A stretch of DNA of 64,000 bases, from contig NZ_QFYP01000001.1 in assembly GCF_003254505.1 (NCBI RefSeq), positions 294,001 through 358,000 of the forward strand. Reading direction: 5' to 3'. Numbering within the stretch: the stretch's first letter is position 1; every line of letters begins with the position of its first letter. The notes below the pieces were generated by a model. That model was not told the origin of the DNA and made no database searches. It worked only from the letters and a program-made list of their open reading frames with translations. Of the stretch, positions 19,748 through 29,320 are shown in pieces. Source of the stretch: Phenylobacterium hankyongense. GTDB lineage: Bacteria; Pseudomonadota; Alphaproteobacteria; Caulobacterales; Caulobacteraceae. A program made the position numbers and the translations under genes.

Positions 19748-20470
19748 ATGGCTAACCCTGCACCCCACATCCTCGTCACCGGCTCCACCCGCGGCATCGG
19801 CGCCGCCACCGTCGAGGCGCTGAGCGCGCGCGGCGCCCGCGTGGTCGGCCACGGCCGGACCGACACCGCGACCGCCGTCGGCGTCGACCTCGCCGAGCCG
19901 GGCGCGGGCGACCGGCTCTGGGAGCTTGCGCTTGAGCGGCTCGACGGACGGATCGACGTGGTGGTGAACAACGCCGGCGTGTTCGAGGCGGCGGCGGTCG
20001 ACGCGGCGCTGGAGGACTGGCAGGCCAGCTGGTCGCGCACCCTGCAGATCAACCTGCTGGCCTCGGCCGACCTCTGCCGCCGCGCCATCCTGCACTTCCG
20101 CGAGCGCGGCGCCCCGGGCCGGCTGGTCAACATCGCCAGCCGCGCCGCCTACCGCGGCGACTCCCCGGCGCACTGGCACTATGCGGCCTCCAAGGCCGGC
20201 GTGGTGGGGATGACCAAGTCCATCGCCCGCGGCTTTGCGCGCGAGGGCATCCTGGCCTTCGCCGTCTGCCCGGGGTTCGTGATGACCGGCAACGACGCGG
20301 ACGACTATCTGGCCAGCCGCGGCGGCGACAAGCTGCTGGCCGACATCCCGCTGGGCCGGGTCGCCAACCCGGCCGAGCTGGCGAGCATCGCCACCTACCT
20401 GGCGCTGGAGGCGCCGGCCTCGATGACCGGGGCGGTGCTCGACGTCAACGGGGCCAGCTACGTCCGCTAG
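19748..20470 (+). CDS. Short-chain dehydrogenase/reductase
   Basis: A 240-aa classical SDR. The cofactor-binding motif GSTRGIGAAT is near the N-terminus. NNAGV is the second motif. The catalytic Tyr-Lys pair is in HYAASK, about residues 144-148. It ends with the MTGAVLDVNGASYVR strand typical of FabG-like oxidoreductases. A GGGAG site lies just before the ATG at 19748. It is divergent from the PBP gene and stands alone. Substrate not inferable. Confidence 0.9.
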   Translation: MANPAPHILVTGSTRGIGAATVEALSARGARVVGHGRTDTATAVGVDLAEPGAGDRLWELALERLDGRIDVVVNNAGVFEAAAVDAALEDWQASWSRTLQINLLASADLCRRAILHFRERGAPGRLVNIASRAAYRGDSPAHWHYAASKAGVVGMTKSIARGFAREGILAFAVCPGFVMTGNDADDYLASRGGDKLLADIPLGRVANPAELASIATYLALEAPASMTGAVLDVNGASYVR

Positions 20471-20560
20471 GAGACTCTGGCCTTCGCGTCGGGCTGGTGA
20501 TAGCTCGCGCCCATGGTCAACGCGTCTCGCCCGCACCGCCCGTCCCGTCAGCGCAGGCTC

Positions 20561-21061
20561 ATGGACGCGCGGGGCCGAAGTCGCGCCGCAGGCCGCATCG
20601 CGCTGACCGCCGGCCTGGTGCTCGCCACCGCCGGCCTCGGCGGCTGCCTGACCCCGCGCGCGCGGCCACAGCCCAGCCAGGCGATCCTCGACGCCCGCGC
20701 CCACCGCGACGTGCCCCCGGCCACCGCCTGCGCCGCCCAGCCGCTGGCCTCGGTGTCGCCCGCCGAGGTGAATTTCGGTTTCGCCGAGACCTCCCTGCCC
20801 GGCGCCGCGCCTGCGGCGCTGGCCCCGGCGATCGCCTGGCTGGTCTGCCATCCCGGCGTTCCGATCGTCATCCTGCCGGACGCCGACAACCACGGCGCGC
20901 CCGAGGCCCAGGCGGCGCTGGCGAAGAGCCGCGCCGAGACCGTGCGCCAGTATCTGCTGACCCAGGGCGTGGCGCCCGCTCAGCTGCAGATCCTGCCGCT
21001 GGCGGCGGCCGAGCCCGCCGGCGACCACGTGCTGATCCGCGCGATCGGCCGCCGCTGGTAG
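20561..21061 (+). CDS. Putative lipoprotein with OmpA-like C-terminal region
   Basis: A 166-aa predicted lipoprotein. From the ATG at 20561 the signal peptide runs MDARGRSRAAGRIALTAGL, with lipobox LGGC. The frame also opens at an ATG at 20513, but that would place 28 charged or polar residues before the hydrophobic core. The second half (ALAKSRAETVRQYLLTQGVAPAQLQILPL) has the pattern of the OmpA/MotB peptidoglycan-binding fold, where a run of this type precedes the last strand. The usual NxxLSxxRA signature is degenerate, so wall binding is uncertain. No operon partners. Confidence 0.7.
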   Translation: MDARGRSRAAGRIALTAGLVLATAGLGGCLTPRARPQPSQAILDARAHRDVPPATACAAQPLASVSPAEVNFGFAETSLPGAAPAALAPAIAWLVCHPGVPIVILPDADNHGAPEAQAALAKSRAETVRQYLLTQGVAPAQLQILPLAAAEPAGDHVLIRAIGRRW

Positions 21062-21220
21062 CCTGGGGCGACGGGTAGTCGGACGGGCAGCCGGACAGGG
21101 AACTTGCGCGCCGGGCGTTGGGTTCGGCCGGCAGCCTTCCTACCTTAGCTCATCGTCCGGCCGCGCCCTGCGCGCGCGCCGGCGGCGTCCAGACATCCGA
21201 TCGGCGAAAGGGCTCCCACC

Positions 21221-22663
21221 ATGGACGAGCGCATCCCTCCCGAACGCGACCAATCCCGGGGCCATGAGCCCGCCCCTCCAGGTGGCGGCAAGCCGCGCTT
21301 CACCGCGACAGACCCGTCGAGCGGCCAGCCGGGCCGCAGCTACGAGGGCCATAGCGGCGACGAGGCCCTGGAGATCGCCCGGCGGGTGCGCGCCGCCTGG
21401 CCTGGCTGGCGGGACACGCCGTTCGCCGAGCGCGCGCGGCTGATGAAGGCCGCGGCCCAAGTGCTGCGCCGCCGCATGGACGAGTTCGCCGAGCTGATGA
21501 CCGCGGAGATGGGCAAGACCCGGAACGAGGGCCTGGCCGAGATCGAGAAGTGCGCCGGCGCCTGCGACTTCTTCGCCGACCACGCCGAGGGCTTCCTGGC
21601 GCGGCGGCCGATCGACATGGGCGGCCCCAAGGCCTTCGTGACCTTCAACCCACTGGGCGTCGTGCTGGCGGTGATGCCGTGGAATTTCCCCTTCTGGCAG
21701 GTGTTCCGCTTCGCCGCCCCGAACCTGATGGCCGGCGACGCCGCGGTGCTGAAGCACGCCAGCAGCGTGCCCGGCTGTGCCCTGGCCATCGAGGACGTGT
21801 TCCGCGAGGCCGGCTTCCCCGAAGACGTCTTCCGCACCGCCCTGATCCCCAGCCGCGACGTCCGCGCCCTGATCGAGGATCCGAGCATCGCCGCGGTCAC
21901 CTTGACCGGCAGCGTCGCGGCCGGCCGCGAAGTGGCGGGCGCCGCAGGCGGCGTGCTCAAGAAGAGCGTGCTCGAGCTCGGGGGCTCCGACGCCTATCTG
22001 GTGCTGGAGGACGTCGACATCGACAAGGCCGCCGGCATCTGCGCCACGGCGCGGATGGTCAACGGCGGCCAGAGCTGCATCGCCGGCAAGCGCTTCATCG
22101 TCGCCGCCGAGATCCGCGAGGCCTTCGAGCGCGCGCTGACCGAAAAGATGCGCGCCTACCAGATGGGCGATCCGCGCGACGCGGCGACCAAGCTCGGGCC
22201 GATGCAGAGCGTCCACGCCCGCGACGACATCCACGCCCAGGTGCAGAAGAGCATCGCCGCCGGCGCGCGGCTGCTGACCGGCGGCGAGGTCCCTGACAAG
22301 CCGGGCGCCTGGTATCCGGCCACCGTGCTCACCGACGTCCGCCCCGGCATGCCGGCCTATGACGAGGAGGTCTTCGGCCCGGTCGCCGCGGTGATCGAAG
22401 CCAGGGACGAGGCCGACGCCATCCGCATCGCCAACAGCTCCCGCTTCGGCCTGGGCTCGGGGGTGCTGACCCGGGACCTGGCGCGCGGCGAGCGGATCGC
22501 CGCCGAACAGCTCGAAGCCGGCATGAGCTTCGTCAACGCCAACGTCCGCTCCGATCCGCGCATGCCGTTCGGCGGGGTGAAGGAGTCCGGCCACGGGCGC
22601 GAATGCTCGGAGTTCGGCATCCACGAGTTCGTCAACATCAAGAGCGTGCTGGTTCAGGAGTGA
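21221..22663 (+). CDS. NAD(P)-dependent succinate-semialdehyde dehydrogenase-like aldehyde dehydrogenase
   Basis: A 480-aa aldehyde dehydrogenase of the SSADH group. MPWNFPFWQVFRFAAP is the oxyanion/cofactor motif typical of SSADH. Glu252 in LELGGSDAY is the general base and Cys286 in GQSCIAGKRF the nucleophile. The C-terminal PFGGVKESGHGRECSEFGIHEF matches GabD-type proteins. It would oxidise succinic semialdehyde to succinate, and HpaI (13 kb away) makes that aldehyde. The next gene starts 2 bp after the stop, so the two are co-transcribed. The first 25 residues are a poorly conserved hydrophilic extension. Confidence 0.85.
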   Translation: MDERIPPERDQSRGHEPAPPGGGKPRFTATDPSSGQPGRSYEGHSGDEALEIARRVRAAWPGWRDTPFAERARLMKAAAQVLRRRMDEFAELMTAEMGKTRNEGLAEIEKCAGACDFFADHAEGFLARRPIDMGGPKAFVTFNPLGVVLAVMPWNFPFWQVFRFAAPNLMAGDAAVLKHASSVPGCALAIEDVFREAGFPEDVFRTALIPSRDVRALIEDPSIAAVTLTGSVAAGREVAGAAGGVLKKSVLELGGSDAYLVLEDVDIDKAAGICATARMVNGGQSCIAGKRFIVAAEIREAFERALTEKMRAYQMGDPRDAATKLGPMQSVHARDDIHAQVQKSIAAGARLLTGGEVPDKPGAWYPATVLTDVRPGMPAYDEEVFGPVAAVIEARDEADAIRIANSSRFGLGSGVLTRDLARGERIAAEQLEAGMSFVNANVRSDPRMPFGGVKESGHGRECSEFGIHEFVNIKSVLVQE

Positions 22664-22665
22664 GC

Positions 22666-23559
22666 ATGGACATCGGATTTATCGGCCTGGGCTCCATGGG
22701 ATCGGCGATCGCGGCCAACCTGGTCCGCGCCGGCCACAAGGTCGCCGTCTGGAACCGCACGCCGCAGAAGGCCCAGCCGCTGGTCGAGGCGGGCGCGACC
22801 CTGGCGCAGACGCCTGCGGAGGCGGCGCGAGCGGGCGTGGTGATCACCATGCTGGCCGACGACGCCGCGGTGGAGAGCGTCGTCCACGGCCCCGACGGCG
22901 TCCTGGCCGGCCTGCCGCAGGGCGGCCTGCATATCTCCATGAGCACGATCGGCGTCGAACTCGGCGACCGCCTGGCCGCCGTCCACGCCGAGCACGGTCA
23001 GGGCTATCTGTCCGCCTGCGTCCTGGGCCGTCCGCCCGCCGCCCAGGCCGCCAAGCTGTTCGTGGTCACTGCCGGGGCGGCCGACCAGATCGCCCGCGCC
23101 CAGCCGCTGTTCGACGCCGTGGGCCAGCGCACCTTCGCGGTCGGCGACAAGCCGTCCGCGGCGAACCTCGTCAAGCTGTGCAGCAACTTCATGCTCATGT
23201 CGGCGATCGAGGCCATGGCCGAGGCTATGACCGTCGCCGCCAAGGGCGGGGTCGCGAAGACCACCCTGCTGGAGGTGTTCACCGGCACCGTGTTCGGGTC
23301 GCCGGTCTACCAGCTCTACGGTGAGATCCTGGCGGAGGAGCGCTATCGCCCCGCCGGCTTCGCCGCCCCGCTGGGCCTGAAGGACATGCGGCTGATCGGC
23401 GTCGCGGCCGAGCAGTTGCGCGCGCCGATGCCCTTCCTGGGCGTGATCCGCGACCACCTGATCGAAGCCCTCGCGCAGGAAGGCGAGGACATCGACTGGG
23501 CGGCGGTCGGCCTGGCGGTCTCCCGCAACGCGGGCGTCCAGCCTCGATCGGGGTCCTAG
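22666..23559 (+). CDS. 3-hydroxyisobutyrate dehydrogenase-family (beta-hydroxyacid) oxidoreductase
   Basis: A 297-aa NAD(P)-dependent enzyme. GFIGLGSMGSAIAANL is the combined dinucleotide and substrate motif of the family. Lys170 in NLVKLCSN is the catalytic lysine. The family includes 3-hydroxyisobutyrate dehydrogenase, tartronate semialdehyde reductase and glyoxylate/succinic semialdehyde reductases. Its 2-bp spacing behind an SSADH-like gene favours a 4-carbon semialdehyde or hydroxybutyrate substrate, but this is inference. The stop codon overlaps the stop of the convergent kinase gene by the 4-bp palindrome CTAG. Confidence 0.88.
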   Translation: MDIGFIGLGSMGSAIAANLVRAGHKVAVWNRTPQKAQPLVEAGATLAQTPAEAARAGVVITMLADDAAVESVVHGPDGVLAGLPQGGLHISMSTIGVELGDRLAAVHAEHGQGYLSACVLGRPPAAQAAKLFVVTAGAADQIARAQPLFDAVGQRTFAVGDKPSAANLVKLCSNFMLMSAIEAMAEAMTVAAKGGVAKTTLLEVFTGTVFGSPVYQLYGEILAEERYRPAGFAAPLGLKDMRLIGVAAEQLRAPMPFLGVIRDHLIEALAQEGEDIDWAAVGLAVSRNAGVQPRSGS

Positions 23560-24845
23560 CCTCCGGACCGCTGCAGCACCTCGGCGGAGCGGCGACGACG
23601 CACCAGGGTCCGGGCGACGGCGTCCGGCCGCGCCGGCGGCGTCTGTGCGGAGCCCTCGTCGGTCGCCGCCGCGCCGGCCAGCGGCATGCTGAAGGTGAAC
23701 CGGGTCTCGCCTGGGTCGGAGGCCACGTCGAGCAGGCCGCCGTGCGCGCGGGCGATCTCCGCGGCGATGTAGAGGCCAAGGCCGAGGCCCTGCTGGGACG
23801 CACGGCCGGAGGGGCGCGAGAACGGCTCGAACAGCCGCGCCATCGCGGAGGCCGGGATGGGCTGTCCGCCGTTGGTCACCGAAAGCACGAAACGGCCACC
23901 CTCGGTGGTGGCCTGGACCCCCACCGGGACGTCCTGCGAGCCATGGGTCAGGGCGTTGGCCAGCAGGTTCGAGAACAGCTGTGCGATGCGCCGCGGGTCG
24001 CAGGGGACAGGCCGGCGAAGGTCGATCTCGACGTCGATCAGCCGCTCAGGATGGGCGGCCTGAAGCTCCGCGACGATCTGCTCCAGGACGGAGGCAAGGA
24101 CCGGATCCTCGTGCAGCTCGACGTCGATGCCGCCGCCCAACCGTCCGCGCGCGAAGTCGAGCAGATTGTCGATCAGGCCCGCCATGCGCTGGACGCTGCT
24201 CTGCACAAGCCGGACGAGGCCGACGGCCTCTTCGTCGAGCTCGGTCCTGAGCAGCAGCCGGCCGCCCGCGTCGATGGAGGCGAGGGGATTGCGCAGGTCG
24301 TGGCCGAGCACGGCGATGAACTGCTCGCGCAGCTCCGCGGTCTGGCGCTCGTTCAGCAGGGCCGCCTCGCTGCGCGATAGCCGCTCCTCCGCCTCCAGGT
24401 GGAAGGCGATCAGCTCGGCGTAGAGCTCGAACATCGCCTGGGCCTTCGCCGCCTTCAGGCGCGCCGGTCGCGGATCGATGGCGCACAGGGTCCCGAAGAA
24501 GGCGCCTTGGCGGGAGATCGGGACGGAGATGTAGCTCTGGAACCCGTACTGCGCAGCCGTCGGGTGGCCGCGGAACGCGTTGTCCTTGGCCACGTGGTCG
24601 ATGACCACGGCCTGACCGGAGTCGCGGATCTCGCTGCAGATGGTCGTCTGGACCTCAAGTTCGCCCCCGGGGACCAGGCCGAAGTCGATCTCATCGCGGA
24701 CGGCGCAGGCCACCCAGCGGTCGTCGGTCACCCGCGCGACCGCGGCGAAGCCCATGCCGGTGGTGCGGCAGATGACCTCGAGGATCTTCGGGATCACCTC
24801 GATCCGGGCGATCCTGGCGACGTCCTCGGCAACCGGATCGTCCAT
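23556..24845 (-). CDS. GAF-domain sensor histidine kinase
   Basis: A 429-aa soluble histidine kinase without membrane segments. An N-terminal GAF domain (about residues 15-155, with ICSEIRDSGQ and SYISVPI) is followed by HisKA with phospho-acceptor His182 in VLGHDLRNPLAS, and a HATPase domain (LLANALTHGS as the N box, GLGLGLYIAAEIARAHGG as the G2 region). The last 35 residues are polar and unstructured. GAF domains of this type bind small molecules or sense redox or light through cofactors. Ligand unknown. No response regulator is adjacent, so it is an orphan kinase. Confidence 0.9.
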   Translation of the reverse strand: MDDPVAEDVARIARIEVIPKILEVICRTTGMGFAAVARVTDDRWVACAVRDEIDFGLVPGGELEVQTTICSEIRDSGQAVVIDHVAKDNAFRGHPTAAQYGFQSYISVPISRQGAFFGTLCAIDPRPARLKAAKAQAMFELYAELIAFHLEAEERLSRSEAALLNERQTAELREQFIAVLGHDLRNPLASIDAGGRLLLRTELDEEAVGLVRLVQSSVQRMAGLIDNLLDFARGRLGGGIDVELHEDPVLASVLEQIVAELQAAHPERLIDVEIDLRRPVPCDPRRIAQLFSNLLANALTHGSQDVPVGVQATTEGGRFVLSVTNGGQPIPASAMARLFEPFSRPSGRASQQGLGLGLYIAAEIARAHGGLLDVASDPGETRFTFSMPLAGAAATDEGSAQTPPARPDAVARTLVRRRRSAEVLQRSGG

Positions 24846-24995
24846 AAGTCCTTGCCGCCTTGATGGAATTCAACTCTGCGGAACGCGTTCTTCGGGCGGC
24901 AAGCAAAATCGCCCACGGCAGCGCTCCAGGTCGGCGCAGCGGACCACATAACGTGTGAATTCGCATCCGTCGGAGAACGCCGTGATGCGTGCGAC

Positions 24996-25901
24996 CTACT
25001 CGCCGGCAGCCCAGTAGGGCGGATCGCCGAACGCGCCGCGCAGGCCGTCGGTCAGGGCCCGCACCTTGGCCGAGACCCGCCGGTCCTTGGGATAGGCCAG
25101 GTAGATGCTGGTCGGCTCCGGCTTGAGACCCACATCGACGACCTGCAGTTCGCCGCTCGCCAGCGCCTGGTGGAGCATGAACACCGGCAGCAGGGCGATC
25201 CCCAGCCCGGCCATGGCGGCGTCGCGCATGACGACGCCATTGTTGACCCGCAGGCCGGCGGCCGGCCGCACGCTGACCAGGGCGTCCGGCCCCTGGAAGC
25301 GCCAGTCCGCGCCGTTCCGATTGAGGTAGATGACGCCGCGATGCCGCTCGAGGTCAGCGATGGACGACGGCGCGCCGTGTTCGGCCAGGTAGCCGGGCGA
25401 GGCGACAAGGACGCGCCGGCTGGACGCCAGGTGCTTCGCCACCAGCCGGCTGTCGGCCAGGGCGCCATGCCGGATCACCGCGTCATAGCCGTCCGCCGCA
25501 GGGTCCACGAAGCGGTCGTCGAGATCGAGAGTCAGGTCGATGCCCGGATGTCGCTTGAGGAACGGATAGAGCGCGGGCCCGAGGTGCAGCAGGCCGAAGC
25601 TCAGCGGCGCGGAGATCCGCAACGGCCCGACCAGCAAGCCGCGCCGCTCCGACAGCTCCGCCGCCGCCTCCACCGTCTCCTGGACGATGCGCCGGGCGCG
25701 CTCCAGGAAGACCAGGCCGTCTTCGGTGAGAGACAGCCGGCGGGTGGTCCGCTGCACAAGCCGCGCCCCGACCGAACGCTCCAGTTCCGCGAGCCGCTCA
25801 CTGACCACCGACTTCGCCGAGCCCATGCGGCGGGCGGCCTCGCTGATCGAACCGGCGTCGGCGACCGCCACGAAGGCGGCCACGCCGTCCAGCTTCATCA
25901 T
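24996..25901 (-). CDS. LysR-family transcriptional regulator
   Basis: A 301-aa LysR protein. The N-terminal winged HTH (FVAVADAGSISEAARRMGSAKSVVSERLAELE) is followed by a linker helix and a periplasmic-binding-protein-like effector domain that ends near residue 295. It resembles the subgroup whose HTH begins MDGVAAFVAVADAGS. It is divergent from the alpha/beta hydrolase gene across 122 bp, the usual arrangement for a LysR regulator and its target. The inducer is unknown. Confidence 0.9.
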   Translation of the reverse strand: MMKLDGVAAFVAVADAGSISEAARRMGSAKSVVSERLAELERSVGARLVQRTTRRLSLTEDGLVFLERARRIVQETVEAAAELSERRGLLVGPLRISAPLSFGLLHLGPALYPFLKRHPGIDLTLDLDDRFVDPAADGYDAVIRHGALADSRLVAKHLASSRRVLVASPGYLAEHGAPSSIADLERHRGVIYLNRNGADWRFQGPDALVSVRPAAGLRVNNGVVMRDAAMAGLGIALLPVFMLHQALASGELQVVDVGLKPEPTSIYLAYPKDRRVSAKVRALTDGLRGAFGDPPYWAAGE

Positions 25902-26023
25902 TGTTCGGCATTCCCGAAAACCGGTTCCGGATTCGACCGGCTACTGCCGACACTGCTCTGGCCGCATCCTGATGTCGAGACGGGCGGGATCGGACCCGCG
26001 CCTGCCTATGGAGAGGCCACCTC

Positions 26024-26941
26024 ATGTTCCGCACCCTGCTCGCGGCGTTCGGCGCCCTGCTGCTGGCTTGGCCGGCCGCCGCCCAGCTCCAGCCCTTCCC
26101 GGCCGGTTTCCGCACCCAGGAGATCGCCGTCAACGGCGCGACCCTCCACGTCCGCGTCGGCGGCCACGGGCCCGCGGTGGTGCTGCTGCACGGCTATGGC
26201 GAGACCGGCGACATGTGGGCGCCGATGGCCGCCGACCTCGCCCGCGACCACACCGTCGTCGTCCCCGACCTGCGCGGCATGGGTCTGTCGTCCCACCCGG
26301 CCGGCGGCTACGATAAGAAGACCCAAGGCGGCGACGTCGCCGGGGTGCTGGACGCGCTGAAGATCCAGCGCGCGGACCTGGTCACCCACGACATCGGCAA
26401 CATGGTCGGCTACGCCTTCGCCGCCGAGCATCCCGATCGGGTGACCCGTTTCGTGCTGATGGATGCGCCCCTGCCCGGCGTCGGTCCCTGGGAAGAGATC
26501 CTGAAGAACCCCCTGCTCTGGCACTTCCGCTTCGGCGGGCCGGACATGGAGCGCCTGGTGGCCGGCCGCGAGCGGATCTACCTCGACCGCTTCTGGAACG
26601 AGTTCTCCGCCGACCCCAGCCGGTTCAGCGAGGCCTCCCGGGTCCACTACGCCGCCCTCTACGCCCGGCCCGGCGCCATGCACTCCGGCTTCGCCCAGTT
26701 CGCCGCCTTCGACCAGGACGCGCAGGACAACAAGGCCTTCCTGGCCCGGGGCAAGCTGACCATGCCGGTGCTGGCGATCGGCGGCAGCGCCTCGTTCGGT
26801 CCGATGATGGCGACGGTCATGCGCTTCGCCGCCGTCGACGTGCACGAGCTGACCATCCCCGGCTCCGGCCACTGGCTGATGGAGGAGCAGCCGGCCGCCA
26901 CCGTCTCCGCGGTCCGGGCCTTCCTCGACGCCAAGACCTGA
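26024..26941 (+). CDS. Secreted alpha/beta hydrolase, epoxide hydrolase-like
   Basis: A 305-aa alpha/beta-fold hydrolase with an N-terminal signal peptide (hydrophobic residues 4-21, cleavage likely after AAAQ), so it acts in the periplasm or outside. The oxyanion motif is HGYGETGDMW. The nucleophile position is Asp123 in THDIGNMVG, not serine, which points to epoxide hydrolases or dehalogenases. His283 in GSGHWLMEE is the catalytic base. Probably controlled by the divergent LysR protein. The next gene follows 59 bp downstream. Confidence 0.88.
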   Translation: MFRTLLAAFGALLLAWPAAAQLQPFPAGFRTQEIAVNGATLHVRVGGHGPAVVLLHGYGETGDMWAPMAADLARDHTVVVPDLRGMGLSSHPAGGYDKKTQGGDVAGVLDALKIQRADLVTHDIGNMVGYAFAAEHPDRVTRFVLMDAPLPGVGPWEEILKNPLLWHFRFGGPDMERLVAGRERIYLDRFWNEFSADPSRFSEASRVHYAALYARPGAMHSGFAQFAAFDQDAQDNKAFLARGKLTMPVLAIGGSASFGPMMATVMRFAAVDVHELTIPGSGHWLMEEQPAATVSAVRAFLDAKT

Positions 26942-26975
26942 TCCTTTGACGACGGGCGGCGGATGGAGTTGGCTT

Positions 26976-26993
26976 CCTCCGACAGCGCGGAGG
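26976..26993 (+). promoter_or_regulatory. Hairpin enclosing the ribosome-binding site of the TauD-like gene
   Basis: CCTCCG (26976-26981) and CGGAGG (26988-26993) form a perfect 6-bp stem with a 6-nt loop. The GGAGG is the only Shine-Dalgarno candidate for the ATG at 27001 (7-nt spacing), so it would be sequestered when folded. Could be chance. Confidence 0.35.
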
Positions 26994-27000
26994 CCTGCCC

Positions 27001-27885
27001 ATGCCCGTCCGGATCAGTCCGCTCACCCCCACCATCGGCGCGGTCGTCGAAGGCGTCGACCTCGCCCAGCCGCTCTCCGACGACCTGATCGGCGAGATCC
27101 GCCAGGCGCTGCTGGCCCACCAGGTGATCTTCTTCCAGGACCAGCACATCACGCCGGTCCAGCACCGCGACTTCGCCGCCCGCTTCGGGCCGCTGCACAC
27201 CCATCCGCTCTATCCGGGCGTGCCGGAGGCGCCGGAGCTCTTCATCCTCGACAACCACGGCGGCAACCCCACCGACAACGACGCCTGGCACACCGACATC
27301 ACCTTCATCGAGACCCCGCCCATGGCCTCGATCCTCTACGCCAGGCTGCTGCCGGCCAACGGCGGCGACACGGTGTGGTCGAACATGAAGGCGGCCTACG
27401 AGGCGCTGTCGCCGCCGCTGCGGGATTTCCTGGTCGGCCTGGACGCGGTCCATGACTTCGCCCGCGGCTTCCCGGCCCGCGGTCGGGTGGCCGGCGCGGC
27501 GGGCGCGGACAAGCACGCCCAGGCGCTGGAGGACCACCCGCCGGTGCTGCACCCGGTGGTCCGCACCCATCCGGAGACCGGCGAGGACGGCCTGTTCGTC
27601 AACTACGGCTTCACCGAACGGATCAAGGGCCTGCGCCGCAAGGAGAGCGACGCCATCCTCGCCATGCTGTTCCAGCACATCCAGCAGCCGGAGTTCGTGG
27701 TGCGCTGGCGCTGGACGCCCAACGCCATCGCCTTCTGGGACAATCGGGTGACCCAGCACTATGCGGTCAACGACTACCTGCCGCACCGCCGGGTGATGAA
27801 CCGCGCCACCGTGCTCGGCGACCGGCCCTACCACCGCTCCCGCAGGCCGGGCGAGGCCGCGGCCGACAGGGTCGCGGCGGAATAG
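27001..27885 (+). CDS. TauD/TfdA-family Fe(II)/2-oxoglutarate dioxygenase
   Basis: A 294-aa non-haem iron oxygenase that couples 2-oxoglutarate decarboxylation to substrate hydroxylation. The facial triad is clear: His97 and Asp99 in AWHTDITF, and the distal His253 in TQHYAVNDY. The 2-oxoglutarate-binding Arg is expected in the following HRRVMNRA. The first strand IGAVVEGVDLAQPL is the TauD-family hallmark. Members cleave taurine, alkylsulfates or phenoxyacetates. The substrate cannot be assigned here. No sulfonate or sulfate transport genes are adjacent. Confidence 0.9.
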   Translation: MPVRISPLTPTIGAVVEGVDLAQPLSDDLIGEIRQALLAHQVIFFQDQHITPVQHRDFAARFGPLHTHPLYPGVPEAPELFILDNHGGNPTDNDAWHTDITFIETPPMASILYARLLPANGGDTVWSNMKAAYEALSPPLRDFLVGLDAVHDFARGFPARGRVAGAAGADKHAQALEDHPPVLHPVVRTHPETGEDGLFVNYGFTERIKGLRRKESDAILAMLFQHIQQPEFVVRWRWTPNAIAFWDNRVTQHYAVNDYLPHRRVMNRATVLGDRPYHRSRRPGEAAADRVAAE

Positions 27886-27903
27886 CGTCGCGCCGTCCGC
27901 GCC

Positions 27904-28509
27904 TCAGTAGCGCTGCTCGACCGCGGCCACGCCCCACTTCGGCGGCGGCGCGACATAGGCGCGGAAGGCGTCCAGCGCCTGGGCGGTCCTGTCGGTGTAG
28001 ATCAGCATGTCGACGTAGGACTGGGCCAGGAAGCCCTTGTCGGCCATCTGCTGCACCGTCTGGCGGAGCAGGTCGTAATAGCCGTTCACGTTGACGAAGC
28101 CGCAGGGCTTGGAATGGAAGCCGAGCAGGGCCCAGGTCCACTGCTCGAAGATCTCCTCGAACGTGCCGGGGCCGCCCGGCAGGCAGAGGAAGCCGTCGGC
28201 CAGCTCGGCCATGGCCCACTTGCGCTCGTGCATGGAGTTGACCACCCGCAGCTCGGTCAGGCCGGTGTGGCCGATCTCCTGGTTCACCAGGTCGGCGGGC
28301 ATGACGCCGACCACCTTGCCGCCGGCCGCCAGGGCGGCGTCGGCCACCGCGCCCATCAGCCCCACGCGCCCGCCGCCGTAGACCAGGGTCAGGCCGGCCT
28401 GGGCGATCAGCGTGCCGGCGGAGACCGCTTCCTCCAGGAAGGCAGGGTCGGCGCCGGCCGCGGAGCCGCAGTAGATGCAGATGCTTTTCACGGGGGGTTT
28501 CTTCGGCAC
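27904..28509 (-). CDS. LOG-family cytokinin riboside 5'-monophosphate phosphoribohydrolase-like protein
   Basis: A 201-aa Rossmann-like protein of the LOG (Lonely Guy) family, misannotated in older data as lysine decarboxylase. The two diagnostic motifs are present: MHERKWAM and PGGPGTFEEIFEQWTW, which form the nucleotide-binding active site. LOG proteins hydrolyse N6-modified AMP or plain AMP to free base and ribose 5-phosphate. In bacteria without plant contact the role is probably nucleotide salvage. The ATG at 28509 is divergent from the cold-shock gene. Confidence 0.92.
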   Translation of the reverse strand: MPKKPPVKSICIYCGSAAGADPAFLEEAVSAGTLIAQAGLTLVYGGGRVGLMGAVADAALAAGGKVVGVMPADLVNQEIGHTGLTELRVVNSMHERKWAMAELADGFLCLPGGPGTFEEIFEQWTWALLGFHSKPCGFVNVNGYYDLLRQTVQQMADKGFLAQSYVDMLIYTDRTAQALDAFRAYVAPPPKWGVAAVEQRY

Positions 28510-28672
28510 GCTTTCGACGAAAGCGCACGCTGATAAGCTGATTGCGCGCTTGTGTCACGGCGCGGCTGGCCTCCGGCCCGTTCGCCCGCTACATAGCCAT
28601 CACGGCCCGCCACAATCGGCGGCCGGGCGTCGTCAGCGCGGCGCAGATTTCTATCTCGGTTAGGTCACGCGA

Positions 28673-29295
<623 letters not shown>

Positions 29296-29296
<1 letters not shown>

Positions 29297-29319
29297 GGCC
29301 CGGCGGTCGGGCCTGTTTT
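29296..29319 (+). terminator. Intrinsic terminator of the cold-shock gene
   Basis: AGGCCCG (29296-29302) pairs with CGGGCCT (29308-29314) around a 5-nt loop and is followed by GTTTT. The stem begins at the last base of the stop codon. It also separates the convergent DUF1345 gene. Confidence 0.87.
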
Positions 29320-29320
29320 C

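Noticed and set aside
20513-20560. Alternative upstream start of the lipoprotein gene
   Set aside because: It would add 16 mostly charged residues before the signal peptide and lacks a ribosome site.
17984-21028. Open frame of about 1000 codons on the - strand spanning PBP, SDR and lipoprotein genes
   Set aside because: It overlaps the PBP gene in another frame and two real genes on the opposite strand. The translation is low complexity.
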